A stretch of DNA of 64,000 nt. Source: Ctenosaura bakeri (taxonomy: Eukaryota; Chordata; Lepidosauria; Squamata; Iguanidae). Both the position numbers and the translations under genes were made by a program. The stretch is from the NCBI GenBank assembly GCA_948474755.1, contig CAOLHI010002524.1, positions 1 through 64,000 on the forward strand, read 5' to 3'. Position 1 is the first letter of the stretch; each line of letters starts with the position of its first letter. This document shows, piece after piece, positions 24,228 through 35,548 of the stretch. The notes beneath the pieces were generated by a model that was given only the letters and a program-made list of their open reading frames with translations, did not search any database and was not told the DNA's origin.

Positions 24228-25512
24228 AAAGACACCAAATCACGAAGATGGAAGGGGCCTCATAGGGCATTGAGTCCAACCCCTTGTTCAGTGCAGAAAC
24301 TCCAGCTAGAACACCCCCAGCAAGGTAGCTGTCCAGCCTCTTTATGAAGACATCAAAAGAAAAAGACACTACTAGCTCTCTAGGTAATTCAATAGCCAAA
24401 CTTCTCTTTCCATCAAGAAGTTCCTTCTAATGTTCAGTCACAATCTACTCTCCTGTAACTTAAAACCATTAGACCTGGTTCCTCCTCTCTGTGACAGCCC
24501 TTTAGATATTTAAAGAATGCGATCATATTATCTCTCAGAGCATGTCACCAGGCTGAACATGTCCAACTCCTTCAACCTTTCCTCATATGTTTTGTTCTCC
24601 ATATCACTTGCCATCCTTGCTGCCCATCTCTGAGCCTGCTCTTAACTTACCTAACTTAAAATGAGGCATCCAGAACTGAATGCAGTACTCTAGGTGAGGT
24701 CTGATTAGTGCAGAATAGAGTGGAACTATTACTTCCCTTGTCTTGGAAAGCAGTTTCCATTGATACAAATATTTGCCTTCTTTGTTGCAGCATCACACTG
24801 CTGGGCCATATTCAATATTAGCATATTTACCCAGCATTGCCTGGGATTTTATTTTCTCATAGGTAACACCTGTTAGAAATACCTTAGGAATTACACAGAT
24901 TTGAGATCCTTGTCTCCAATTCCCCAAATTGTGTTGTTCAGTACCTATAACTTTTGCCCACATTCCCCAATTCAGTCTGTATTCAGAGCTGTTAACATAC
25001 AGAGGTTGGGTTCATGAGGGTGCTTGCTGCCAGGCCTCATCTCCATAGCAATTGGCCTATTCAGAGCTCTCTGGTTGAGAATTCTAAAGGCCTCTCCCTG
25101 AACTGCCAACCCCAGGAGTCCACAGAATCTTCACAGCCAGTCAATCATATGAGGTCTTCTCACCTCACACAGCCAATCATATGAGATCTGTGCTTGCCTG
25201 ACACAGACAAACAGACAAGATCACTCACAAACTTTGATTTTTATATAGTAGATATGATCAATAATAATCCCAAAGTCTTTTTCATAAGTGCTACTGTTGA
25301 GCTAAACATCTCCCACCCTATACCTCTGCATTTGCTTTCTGTGACCTAAAATGTAGAATTTTTGTTTTATCTCTGTTAAATTTCATTTTATCAGTTTCAG
25401 CCCAATCTTCTAGTTTATCAAGGTTGTTCTGAATTCTGTTCCTATCTTCCAATGTCTTAGCTACCCCTCCCAATTTTATTTCACCTGCAAATTTGATAAT
25501 TAGGGCTATTTT
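24228..25512 (-). mobile_element. CR1 LINE 3' region, split by a Helitron
   Basis: The sequence GATGGAAGGGGCCTCATAGG...GAGTCCAACCCC...GTCCAGCCTCTTTATGAAGAC and onward is the complement of a CR1 3' end. It stops at 24817 and resumes at 25253 with GATCAATAATAATCCCAAAG...CAATCTTCTAGTTTATCAAGG, contiguous in the CR1 order I know. The 435 bp between is a Helitron. Confidence 0.85.
24818..25252 (-). mobile_element. Non-autonomous Helitron A, nested in CR1
   Basis: On the minus strand it starts TCTACTATATAAAAATCAAAG and ends with a hairpin (CCCAGGCAATGCTGGG region) followed by TAAATATG and CTAA. The flanks are A (5') and T (3'), as Helitron insertion requires. No target duplication is present. Confidence 0.88.
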
Positions 25513-26815
25513 CCACTGGTTGATTTATACAAAACAAATTCTTTATTTTACTGAATTTCACTTCATTAACATCAAATTTAGTACTTTAAAATAATTTTTA
25601 CATAGTATAAACTTTGAAGCACCACAAACAATCTAAGTCAGCTTCAACAGCTATCACTATACTTTTTAGACAACATCTTGCCACAGTCAAACCTATCCAC
25701 ATCCGCTTCAGTGTTCTGTACATTCTGATTATGTTCTCACCCTTTCCTGCCCCAACCCTTTCTGGCTAAGAGGATGACTCCTGAAGCTGTGGATTTCCTG
25801 TCTGAGCTGCTCGTGCAGTACTTGGGCTGCAAGAATTAAATCAAGTGCGATGCCTCTGATGACAACATAGATACAACCAAGGAAACTGGTAGCATTACAA
25901 AAATTGCACAGAAGGGCAAAAAAATAAGATATCCAAGGTGACATCATCAAAATAGGATAGTGAATGAAAAATAAAACCTAGCCATCTTTTGAAGCACAAC
26001 CTGCACACCATTCTTCAGATTCACCACAATGCAATTTGATATGGTAACACTAGTTTTGGCTCATACATAGAAGCAAAAGTCTGTATTTGTGAAAATGTAT
26101 TCTTTTCTCTACTACTAGATTAGAAATCTGGATTTCCTATTGGTCCAACATCTGATAAACATCAAGAGCCTGGGGTCATCCACTCATTCACTTTCATATT
26201 TGAAAACACTTTTCTGGCATGGAATATCAAATTCATTCTGAATGAAGTTTTATTATAATTTAATGAAGCAATTAGAGTACACAGTGGGTTGGATCCAATG
26301 TTTTATATCACAAAGGTTACAGGGAGGTTTTTAAACTGATCCCTTGGGGGAAAGTGGACAAGAACTGCATAATAATCCTATAATGTGAAGGTGAAAACAT
26401 TCCACTAATATAAATATGGTAGAACTAAGCAAAAAGCATACAGTGGGGCATGATGGCAAATCACAGAAGACAAAGCACAGAATGGAGAAAACAAATAGGC
26501 TACAGATGTATCTAGATACAACTCCAGAAGGAGGGCACAGAACAGTGTCACTATGCCAGGGAGAAATCAACTGGAAACATCAAAACAAACAAACCTCTCC
26601 ATAAATTTGTTGTGCCGATAGTGGCCTCAAACAGGGGATATATTGGCCCTGAACAACATTCTCATGGTTATTTAAAAAAAAAAAGTCTCCGAATGTTCTC
26701 CTTGACAGAGAACACAAACAGGCTGATAATCACAGAAGTGATTGTAGTGATGTAGTAATGGGTGGATTGCAATTATCTGAACATATTTTAGGTAAATAGT
26801 TTTGTTTCCCAAGCG

Positions 26816-27026
26816 AGTGTAGTATAGTGGTTTGAGTGTTGGACCATGACTCTGGAGACCAGGGTTCAAATTCCTGCTTGGCCACAGGAACCACAGAGTG
26901 ACCTCGGGTAAGTCACACTCTCTCAGTCTCAGAGCAAAGCAAACAAATCTTGACAACAAAAATCTGTGAAGGTTCCCCTTGTCACTGTAAGGCAAGAAAC
27001 AACCTGAAGGCACACGACAACAGACA
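26816..27026 (+). repeat. tRNA-derived SINE with the shared LINE-type tail
   Basis: The head is AGTGTAGTATAGTGGTTTGAG, with an A-box-like segment and a B box in AGGGTTCAAATTCC. The middle is GTCACACTCTCTCAGTCTCAG, and the tail ends ACCTGAAGGCACACGACAAC. Confidence 0.85.
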
Positions 27027-27329
27027 TCTTGCTTCCAAGCAACTGAAATTAAGAGTTCTGCTTTCAATCCTAGAATTACCACATGGACTCTACAACTAAT
27101 AGGCACTGACAGCTTTAGCTTTACATTTTCTTCTAATTGTCCTTTAAAGCAATTTAAAACTGGTGGCCATCACAACACTGTGGTAGCGAACTGAACTTTC
27201 TATGTTCTGTGAAAAAGTATCCTTTTGTCTACTCTGAGTATCCCAGCATTCAGCTTAATTGGACCATCTTGGGTATAGAATTAATAAAGAGAGAAACATC
27301 TCTCCTTCTTACTTTACACCAAGACAGCT

Positions 27330-27430
27330 GAACATGTGGTCCTCCAGACACCGCTGAACAACAATTTCCATCAGCCCTAGCAAGCCCAGCCAATGACAGG
27401 AGTAGCAGCTGATCAACATCTGGAGAGTCA
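27330..27430. mobile_element. Palindromic MITE (CTCCAGA-type ends)
   Basis: CATGTGGTCCTCCAGACACC...AACAACAATTTCCATCAGCCCTAGCAAGCCCAG...CAACATCTGGAGAG has the inverted layout shared with copies at 46919, 51569 and 57975. Confidence 0.6.
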
Positions 27431-28546
27431 AAGATCCCCCACCCCCATTCAACACCATAAACATTCTTACGAACTTCTATCATGATCACTAATATTGTAA
27501 CTTTCTTTCACAGAAGATCAGCTCCACCCCCTCATAAGTTCTGTATCTTTCCCAGCTAAAAGTGGTTGCTTTGTCAAAAGCTCTGTGAAAAACCTTCTGA
27601 ACTCCACATACACAACATATATAGGGAAAAGTGAACTTCCATCCTGTGCTGGCTAAGGCTTCCAAGTGAACAACATTTGGGGGAAGCATATACTGTGTTT
27701 AAAATGGGTGGGTTTTTTTTCCTTTTGGGTGAGCACAGCCCACTCCCACTGCTGAAGGTGTGGCCTCTCTGCCATGTGGTTGCACATTCTGCTGTGTATT
27801 GGCTGCTGATTGGTCAAGTGCTCCTTTCTCAAGATGGTTTCCGAAAGTAATTAGAACTCTAGAATTCCCCTCTTCTCTCTCTGAGAGGAAAGTACTTGTA
27901 AGCCTTTTAGGTTCTTTTTTCTCTACTCTCTCCCAATGCCAGGGCCAGAGGCGAAGAAACGGGAGGGAGGATGCTCCGGAGGGAAATGGGAGGGGTATTA
28001 TAAACAAATCTGCCTATCCTGAATACACATCAGCTTGGGGACTGAAAACTAGATTCAGGAAGGTGATGTTAAGGACAAAAGGGCAAGGTGAGTGATAGGA
28101 TCCAAGAACTGCAACTGGAAGTATGTCACAGTACTCTACTTCCAATGTGTTCAGGCAATATTTGATTGGTGGTCTATAATTTTGGCAGCATGCTCTGCAA
28201 ATTCTATTTGAGTAATTGTTATCTGATTGCACTGAGGGGGTACAGCAGTACGGTTGACCTATGTACAACATTGGAAAGATAAAACAGATATTCAATTAGA
28301 TGAATGGAAATTAAAAATGTTAGACATGGTAGCAAGTGAAAAACCAGCATATTCTCTTAAGAATAAAATGGTTCAGAATTCTGAAAGAGAATGGAAAAGG
28401 GTAATGCTCTGGTTAAATATGTAAATGTTTGCAGATCAAGTATGTTGGGGTATTTGACGAAGATTATGCATAAAGGAGAAGAAGGATTCAACTGGAAAAT
28501 TTTTGATATATACAAGTGGGGTAGGGAACGAAAAGATTATAATAAT

Positions 28547-28554
<8 letters not shown>

Positions 28555-28589
<35 letters not shown>
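28555..28589. repeat. TG microsatellite
   Basis: About 17 uninterrupted TG units, flanked by TATATA on both sides, in SNRK intron 3. Confidence 0.95.
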
Positions 28590-28591
<2 letters not shown>

Positions 28592-30489
28592 ATATATGAA
28601 TTGTGTATTTTGGAAAATTAATAAAAAAACACAAAATACATCCAGGGATAACTTTTTCTTTCACCAGTCGCCATTTTCTGACAAGTTCCATTTTAGGTGG
28701 CCAAACATACAGATCTATGCTTTTTGTTATCTGCTCAACCATGTCCTGTTCACACATGCTCAGCAAAGGATTCAGGGAGCAGCTGCTGTTAACCCTGTCT
28801 GTTGTAGGCAGGCATATACAGCTACAGTGGAATCAACTAGAGCAGAATCCAATTCTTTCCCAGCTCAAGCTTTATTGCGCTGCTTACTGCTGACGTACTG
28901 TTGGAACCCCGCACCTAAATTCTGTGTTGCTATAGCCCTCTTTCACTATCCTCCTAATTCCTATGCTGCTGAAAAACTTCAGCTAAACAGAAAACAAGGA
29001 AGAAAAAGAGAGGCTGAGTGTGCTCAAAAAAGACTTTGCTGAAAGATGCTTCTTTGTCAGAGGCTTAACTGTTAACTGAGGTATATATTCCTTTACACTC
29101 TTGAAAATGAATAACCCCAGGCTTACTCGAGAGATGAAACCCCCCATCAACTTTCCTGAATACAATTTGAAAGAGTCAACTAATACAGAATACAGCAAGC
29201 AGAAGTGACGAGTAAGGATGTGCTTGTGCATATTATGCAAAGATCTTCATTAGCTACTTATTAGCATCTGAGCAATTCAAGGTTAGTACTTACCTTTAAA
29301 GCTATAAAAGGCTTGGGATCCAAATAACTAAAGGGGCACTGCTTTACGATATCAACCTGCTATGCTTTAAGATCTCCTGATTAAGCCTTTTCCCAAGTGG
29401 GCCCTTTATCGGAAGCATATTAAGTAATGACAAAAGGGCTCCCTCCACACCCCCAGTCACATGGTATCTAAATTATAATCAAGTCTGGTGGCAGGAAAAT
29501 TCTGTCAAGCATTCAGGAATCCTTCTGGTACCAGAAGCTGAAAATCTCAGCAATCCCACTCTATCTCTGTTGAAGTCCCTGTTAATCTTCTAGATCCATC
29601 AGGCAGTGGTGTCTCCATAACAAGAGTCCTTCTGCATTTTCCATCCCCATCACTGTCATCATAGCAAAATACAGACAGACAAAACCACCAGGTCTGCAAG
29701 TATTCCTTGCCTTCTTGGTAGAACCAGATTATCAAATGCAACAAGCTTATGCCTGTCATGGAAGCTGAAAAATCCTGAGATAGTCCAGATGAAGATGACT
29801 CAGCAAAAAATTAAGTCCAAACACAATTTTCAAAAGACTAATTTCATCTTAACCTCCCTTACCAGCAAAGGCAGGATGCCTGTGTAGTTGATATAGTAGT
29901 ATACCAGTAAAATCCCAGTCTTATTCCTGTGTTCCACTACTTTGTATACATTCTAAAACTTCTGAGATTGTTAGATTGGGTACCTTAACTAGGGGAATAT
30001 ATTTGCACTGGGATGGACAACAATTTCATGGTTTGGAAACTATAATGTTCTTCACAGGGGACCTCGAAGGGCTCAATCCCCAACCATTTCCTATCTGCAA
30101 AAAATTCAAGAAATTATTCTTGCCTCCAAGTGTCCCCAAGGGAGCATGTCTGCCAAGTTTCTGGCCCTTTCTGGGCCATTTTAGGTACAGGAGAGCTTTT
30201 TTAGGGGGAAGCAGCAGTAAGTGACTCAGAAGTCAACCTTCAGATCACTTCTGATAGGAAAAAAAATGCCTCGCCTGCAGTCTATGGGGAAAGGCCTGCA
30301 GTCTATGGGGACAAAGTGACAAAAATGTCCCCAACCCCCCTAAAAGACCTTGGACTTGGGGATGGGGTGTGGCTGGAAGCTACATAAACAACCATGGGGC
30401 CTCATGCAATCCCCAGATGGCACTTTTGCCACACATATTTTAGCAGAATCCCACTTCACTCATCACATCTTGCCTGCTGTGGCAATGCA

Positions 30490-30956
30490 CTGTACATTGG
30501 ACTACTTTTGTACCAAATTTGGAAACTTCAGCTGATCCAAAATTTAGCAGCCAGACTGATTACAGGTACCAATTAGTTTCTGGGCAAAGTACAAAGTGCT
30601 GGTTATTATCTTTAAAGCCCTACATGGTTTGGGTTCAACTTACCTGCAGGATCACCTCCTCCCATAAAATCCGCTCCATACACTCAGGTCCTCTGGAGGC
30701 CATTTACTTAAGCCAACCAGGACTAGACTGGCAATGGTCACCCAGAGGACCTTCTTGTTGGCCGCCCCTAGATTAGGGAATGACCTGCTGGAAGAGATTA
30801 GGCAGCAAAATAGGCTGTCTGAATTTTAAAAAGTACCAAAGACCTCTCTCCTCCAGCAGGCCTACCCAGTCTATTTTTAACTATGATATATTTTAATAAT
30901 TATGTGTTTTTACTATGATTTTGTATTTGCATTTTAAATAGTCTCATTTATTTTTA
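30490..30956 (+). mobile_element. L2-like LINE 3' end
   Basis: AGCAGCCAGACTGATTACAG, then AAAGTGCTGGTTATTATCTTTAAAGCCCTACATGG and CTTGTTGGCCGCCCC, follows the L2-like ORF2 C-terminus (…KVLVITFKALHGLGS…). It is broken by stops. It ends in a T/A-rich 3' tail and abuts a BovB fragment. Confidence 0.7.
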
Positions 30957-31350
30957 GTATACAGCTATCAGAATTTACATCATATCATTTGCCTGCTTTT
31001 GCTACATTTATCCTCGCTATTAATGCCATCCCATTTCTTCTTAAATTTTCATTTCCTCAATAAAACACTTTGGAATTATTTGACTCAGAATGTCCCGTTC
31101 CTGTCAACTTTAGCATGCTCACTCCAAGCACTGCAATGTTTGTATGTTTTATTTCTCGTTTTGATATGTTCAGCTTCCCAATTCATACTTCTCACATTCC
31201 ATGTTCCCATAATATGCATTGTACAGCTTCAGACTTTCCTTTATCCCCTGACCATGTCAACCACTTACTGTCTTTTCAGCCTGAGTCCAGTTGTGTCATT
31301 AGCCTCTTGCCTCACAAGAGCATGCTACGCACCACCCACGGAAAGGCAGT
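30957..31350 (-). mobile_element. RTE-BovB fragment
   Basis: The sequence matches 4380-4800 and about 5045-5095 of the first BovB copy in the same order, for example CATCCCATTTCTTCTTAAATTTTCATTTC, CTCACATTCCATGTTCC, and AGCCTCTTGCCTCACAAGAGC. It covers the 5' endonuclease end only. Confidence 0.8.
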
Positions 31351-31845
31351 GCAATGGCAAATTTGATTTAATCCAGCAACACTTCATGCTAAAATCTAAA
31401 AATCATCTTAATGCTTATTCCATCAAGATCCAACATGACTGGATATAACTGATATTTTTCTTTTGTGCAAAACTGAAAGGAAGTCAATCAGTATTGCCAA
31501 ATCCAATATTCACACAGCCAGCATTTGTCTTAATAGTGGTTAAGAAACATCAATATGCTACTCATCTAGATTGTTTGCATACATGTGTTAGAAACATACA
31601 ATTAACTTGGCAAAGCTACAAACTTATTTTTCACATATCCCCCAATATAGGTTTAACAAGAACTAAATGCCTGTTGTTCCTCCTTTGCCATTTTCAAAAT
31701 AACAGCTATGTTCTTTCAGAACAAACTTTGCTCACTTTTATCCAAGGCATTTTGCTTAAATTCTGTAAATGTACCAAGGATCTTCACAATAAAATATGAA
31801 AATAACTTGGTGGGAAACACTGGCATTTAGTTTACAGCATTAGAG

Positions 31846-32452
31846 CAGGGTTTTCCAAATGGTGTGTCGCCTGAGGTGTGTTGGTGTGTCGCCCCCAAAG
31901 GCCGAGAAAGATTCCCCCCCCCCAATCCTGGCCCGCTGCTGCTGCTGCTCTCACTAGGGTCTTTCCTCAGCAAGAGTAATGGCAGAGGGCCAAGATCGGG
32001 TGGTGGGGAGCTGCCTTTCCTTCTACTGAGGTCTTTCTTCACTGAAACATGGAAGCTTAAAAATGCTTGATGTCAAAATACAAGTGCCTTTATCTAATTT
32101 TCCACCAAATATTGAAAAGCTGTGTTCATTCTCTCAACATCATACATATCACTAAAATGATAACTGGTTTTATTCAATTTTTAAAATTCTTGCACATATT
32201 GACATATTTTTACTCATAAATGACAACAATCTTGGAAATGTATGTTATTATTTATAAATAATATATTTTTGAAAATATATGAAAGGTTTTCATGAGATAT
32301 GTTGTGTCCCCATACATTTTGTTATTACAATTTATGTATGTGTCCATATCTTAGTTTAACCTCCAGTCTGCTAGTAAAACTGAATTATTGGGTTGCGAAA
32401 TGATGCATGTCTAAAAAGTGTGTCACCAATATGAAAAGTTTGGAAAGCTCTG
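31846..32452. mobile_element. hAT non-autonomous DNA transposon
   Basis: The left end is CAGGGTTTTCCAAATGGTGTG. The right end reads ATGAAAAGTTTGGAAAGCTCTG, inverted CAGAGCTTTCCAAA. Both sides carry the perfect 8-bp duplication CATTAGAG (31838-31845 and 32453-32460), the hAT hallmark. There is no transposase frame in the 607 bp. Confidence 0.93.
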
Positions 32453-32695
32453 CATTAGAGTATAAAGCATTAAAGAATATAAGAGACAGAAAATCTACTC
32501 TGACCTTCAAACAACTACCGATAAGTACTCAGTCAGATGCTCTTTCTTCATCAATATAACGCAGTTAATTGCCTCTTCCTACAATAAGTGAAACAGACTG
32601 CTTTTTTCTGGGGAAAAAAACACTTCTTTAGCGTCTTTATTTCCATCTTTTCCTACACCTTCAAACCTACACCTGCCACCTCCATGCCAAACAAC

Positions 32696-32920
32696 TGTTG
32701 TTGTTATGTGTCTTCACACTGTTTCCAATTTATGGCGACCCTATCACAGGGTTTCCTTGGCAAGATTTTCCCAGAGGGGATTTGTTTTTGCCTTCCTATA
32801 GGACAGAGAGTATAACTTGCCTAAAGTAACTCCAGTGGGTTTCTAAATTGAGTGGGGATTCAAACCATACCTACCTAGGGCCATAGTCCAACACTCAAAT
32901 CACTACACCACGCTGGCTCT
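32696..32920 (-). repeat. tRNA-derived SINE with the shared tail
   Basis: On the plus strand it runs from the tail (GTTGTTATGTGTCTTCACACTG, ATGGCGACCCTATCACAGGG) to the tRNA-like head (GGGGATTCAAACC, AACACTCAAATCACTACACCA, CGCTGGCTCT). It is the same family as 26816, reversed. Confidence 0.85.
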
Positions 32921-34865
32921 TACCCCAAAATGTAGGAAGAACAAAAACAAAGATCCCTAAAAGCCTGTTGTCTGCATCTGAAGAGATAAACAACAAAATA
33001 CTAGCAGAACAATGAAATCAATTCAATATGCTATTAATTCAACAACAATTTAAATTTGCCCACTGAATGAACCCAATAATCAACAGTGCACTCAAGAGGC
33101 ATGTACCACTCTAATTCTATTCCTTCTGAAGTCTGATCAAGGAAACTCTCCTGAAGCTTCCAAACTGCTTTCAACATTTTTCCAGATGAAAAGCCACCCA
33201 TCAACCAACCCCCCCCCAAAAAAAAAAAAAGCAAATTGGAGTGATGGTATAATGCAAAACACTCTCCAACACCTTATATGCCCCCCCCAATGGCTCAAAA
33301 CTTGGAAGCAGAAACCAGAAGTAGCTATAGTGGTCACTTCTAGGCCTCTTTTTTGGCTAAAATCCAGGAGGAACAGCAATCTATGGCATGAACCCCCCCC
33401 CGCCTCAGTTACCCTCTCTTGTACTATGTTAGTAAAATGTCCTTACATTAGAGCAATGAAATGATGACCTATGCAAAGAGACTGGCAACATCGGGAGGAA
33501 AAACACATTCCAGGCATTAACTGTCTATGGGCTCAGCCAGATAGAACAAGTATGTTACTTTAGTGGTGGGTTTCTATTCTGTCTTTACTGCTTTCTTCCC
33601 CAAAATTCAACAAACATTCTGATACTGATAAGCTTTTTTTTACTCCTCCTCTATCCCCCCATTCCTTTTCTTACTCTTTAAAAAGACTTTTTAAATAACA
33701 ATACTATCTTCCCTGTTCAATTCAACTATTGTAGCTCATAACAGAGCCTCATTTCTGTTCATCTGTTCATGATGTGGGCTGGGATGACATGGCACCATGA
33801 GCTAAATTGTTATTGCACTGTCCAGAAAGATAAAATTTCAGCTTGCTATCATTGTAGGGGGAGAAAAAAATTAAAAATAAAGCAAAAGCTCTTGGAGAAG
33901 AAGAGGAGTATGACAACCAAAAGTACAGCTAGAAACAGAAGAAAAAGTCAAGAGGAAAACAGGGGATCAGACATATTCACTGTTAACTTCCCAGCTCATT
34001 ACACATCCCAGCTCATGACACAAGCAGAAACCCTCAAACAAGCCAAAATGAGCTGCCTTTATGGACTACACACCGAAGTTCTTCTCAAAAGTCATGAGAA
34101 AAATGTAGCAGCATTTGGAAGGCCAAGCAACAGCACCAGAGAACAGTATAATACAAATTGCTCATAATGACTCTGGAGAAACCTTACTTCTTTCCCTACT
34201 GAAATTATTGCACCTATCTTTGCTCCTGTATTTGATGTTTTTTGTTGTTTTTTAATTTTTTTAAACAACATGGTTTAAAGAAGGAAAGAATATTATGATC
34301 TCCTTGAGAAAGGAGTGTGCAAATGCAGAAAAGCAGTTATCAATGGATTTCTGGGTATAGATCACCAAGATAAGAAATGGAGATGTGAGACAGTGATTAA
34401 AGTCAACACTTCATGAAATTGCTGTCTGTGTTAACTTGCTGTCAATGAAGCCAAAAGTATTCTGGAACTGTCATGCAGGCAGAGTTGTTTTTACTGTTGA
34501 ACTACAGAAAAAAAAAGTTCCTGCTTTTTCAAGCACGTACACTGGAATGTTTAGACCTGGCATATATCCATCTAACACAACTTGTCACGATTTAGGATGA
34601 AGACAAATATTAGATATACAAATATTCACACCCTTCACCCAATATAGCTGCAAATTTTTCCAAGTGAATTGAGCCCACCATTAAGAAACTCCTGATAGTT
34701 GCTTCTTTTAAGCAGCAAGTAGCTACTAGCATCATGGACTTAAAGGCTACTGCATTAGTATAAGGAAGGGTCCTTCTAGAGATTATTATAGACTTTATCC
34801 ACCACATACTCAACTCAAATAGCTCTGAAAATGAAAAAAAAAAAATTGCAATCACTTTGACTCAC

Positions 34866-35454
34866 CTACTGCAGGTGCATCATACTCATCTCCAAGCAGA
34901 ATTTCCGGAGCAGAATATGCAAGAGACCCACAACTTGTGGTAAGTTTCTTCCCAGGTTGAAATTTGTTGCTGAAGCCAAAGTCAGTCAATTTCACAAGTC
35001 CTTGCTTTTCAAAGAACACAACATTCTCTGGCTTTAAGTCTCTGTGAACTACATGCAGTTTATGACAGTAGGATATAGCATGAACAATCTGAGCAAAGTA
35101 CTTCTTTGCCAAGTCTTCATTTAGACCTTCTTCATGCTTCATGATGTAATCAAACATATCCCCTCCATCACCAAGTTCTAAGATCAGGTAAAGTTTGGTC
35201 TGAGTATCAATAACTTCATACAGGCGAACAATATTGGGATGCTGTACTAGTTTCATGCATCTAACTTCTTGGAAAAGATGTCCTGTGGCCAGAGTATCTA
35301 GCTTGGTCTTGTCAATTACTTTCACTGCTACCTTTTCACCTGTAAATACATGTCTAGCAAGTTTGACAACAGCAAAATGCCCTCTACCTAAGGTTTTATC
35401 CAAATCATACAATCCAGCAATTTTTCCATCATAACCTCGTTTGAAACCTGCCAT
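34866..35454 (-). CDS. SNRK: SNRK coding exon 3: start codon and most of the kinase domain (residues 1-196)
   Basis: The ATG at 35454-35452 opens [11 protein letters not shown], with A at -3 and G at +4 (strong Kozak context). An in-frame TGA lies upstream in the same exon, so this is the first in-frame ATG. Visible kinase motifs are the glycine loop LGRGHFAVV (residues 22-30), the ATP-binding lysine in VAVKVID (K45), Glu63 in the C-helix, the catalytic HRDLKPEN (D139), DFG (D158), the activation loop with LTTSCGS (T173, the position equivalent to the LKB1 target site) and APE (182-184). All catalytic residues are present. The exon ends in the sequence coding for DAPAV plus the first base of Asp197, followed by GTGAGT. 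The 5' part of the exon up to 35548 is leader, preceded by a TTTACAG acceptor. Confidence 0.97.
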
Positions 35455-35548
35455 GCTTCTCCAAGTATCAATGCTGAAGCTTTTGGAAACTGGTGTCTCC
35501 TCATATAAGAATATGAGATGCTCCACCCATTTTCACTGCCAAAGGCAC
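35455..35548 (-). other. SNRK: SNRK 5' leader portion of exon 3, with a 9-codon uORF
   Basis: The acceptor TTTACAG ends at 35549. The leader reads GTGCCTTTGGCAGTGAAAAT and contains an ATG at 35530-35528 that opens MGGASHILI and stops at 35503-35501, about 47 nt before the main ATG. The frame of the main ORF is open upstream to a GTG and then closed by a TGA, so no in-frame extension with an ATG exists. Confidence 0.8.

Larger units (their letters stand above)
21324..34865 (-). other. SNRK: SNRK intron 3 (13.5 kb)
   Basis: This is the largest intron. It carries a partial SINE tail (about 23315-23385), CR1 with a nested Helitron (24228-25512), a tRNA-SINE (26816-27026), a palindromic MITE (about 27330-27430), a TG microsatellite (28555-28589), an L2-like tail (30490-30956), a BovB fragment (30957-31350), a hAT element (31846-32452) and a minus-strand SINE (32696-32920). 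Between 21.3 and 23.3 kb, 25.5 and 26.8 kb and 32.9 and 34.8 kb I see no gene and no repeat I can name. Confidence 0.85.

Noticed and set aside
28503..29042. 179-codon plus-strand frame
   Set aside because: It starts in a TG microsatellite that reads as Cys-Val repeats, and no motif follows.
30270..30312. Short tandem repeat GCCTGCAGTCTATGGGG
   Set aside because: Only two units; not a repeat array or CRISPR.
33769..34167. 132-codon plus-strand frame rich in Lys, Arg and Ser
   Set aside because: No family is recognised, no splice or promoter context, and it lies in SNRK intron 3 on the opposite strand. Chance in A-rich sequence is likely, though an unknown retroposed piece cannot be excluded.
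35455..35526. An open frame extends SNRK upstream of MAGFKRG (apparent start at 35526)
   Set aside because: The apparent start is a GTG (Val), an in-frame TGA lies just before it, and the ATG at 35454 has a strong Kozak context and matches the family start.
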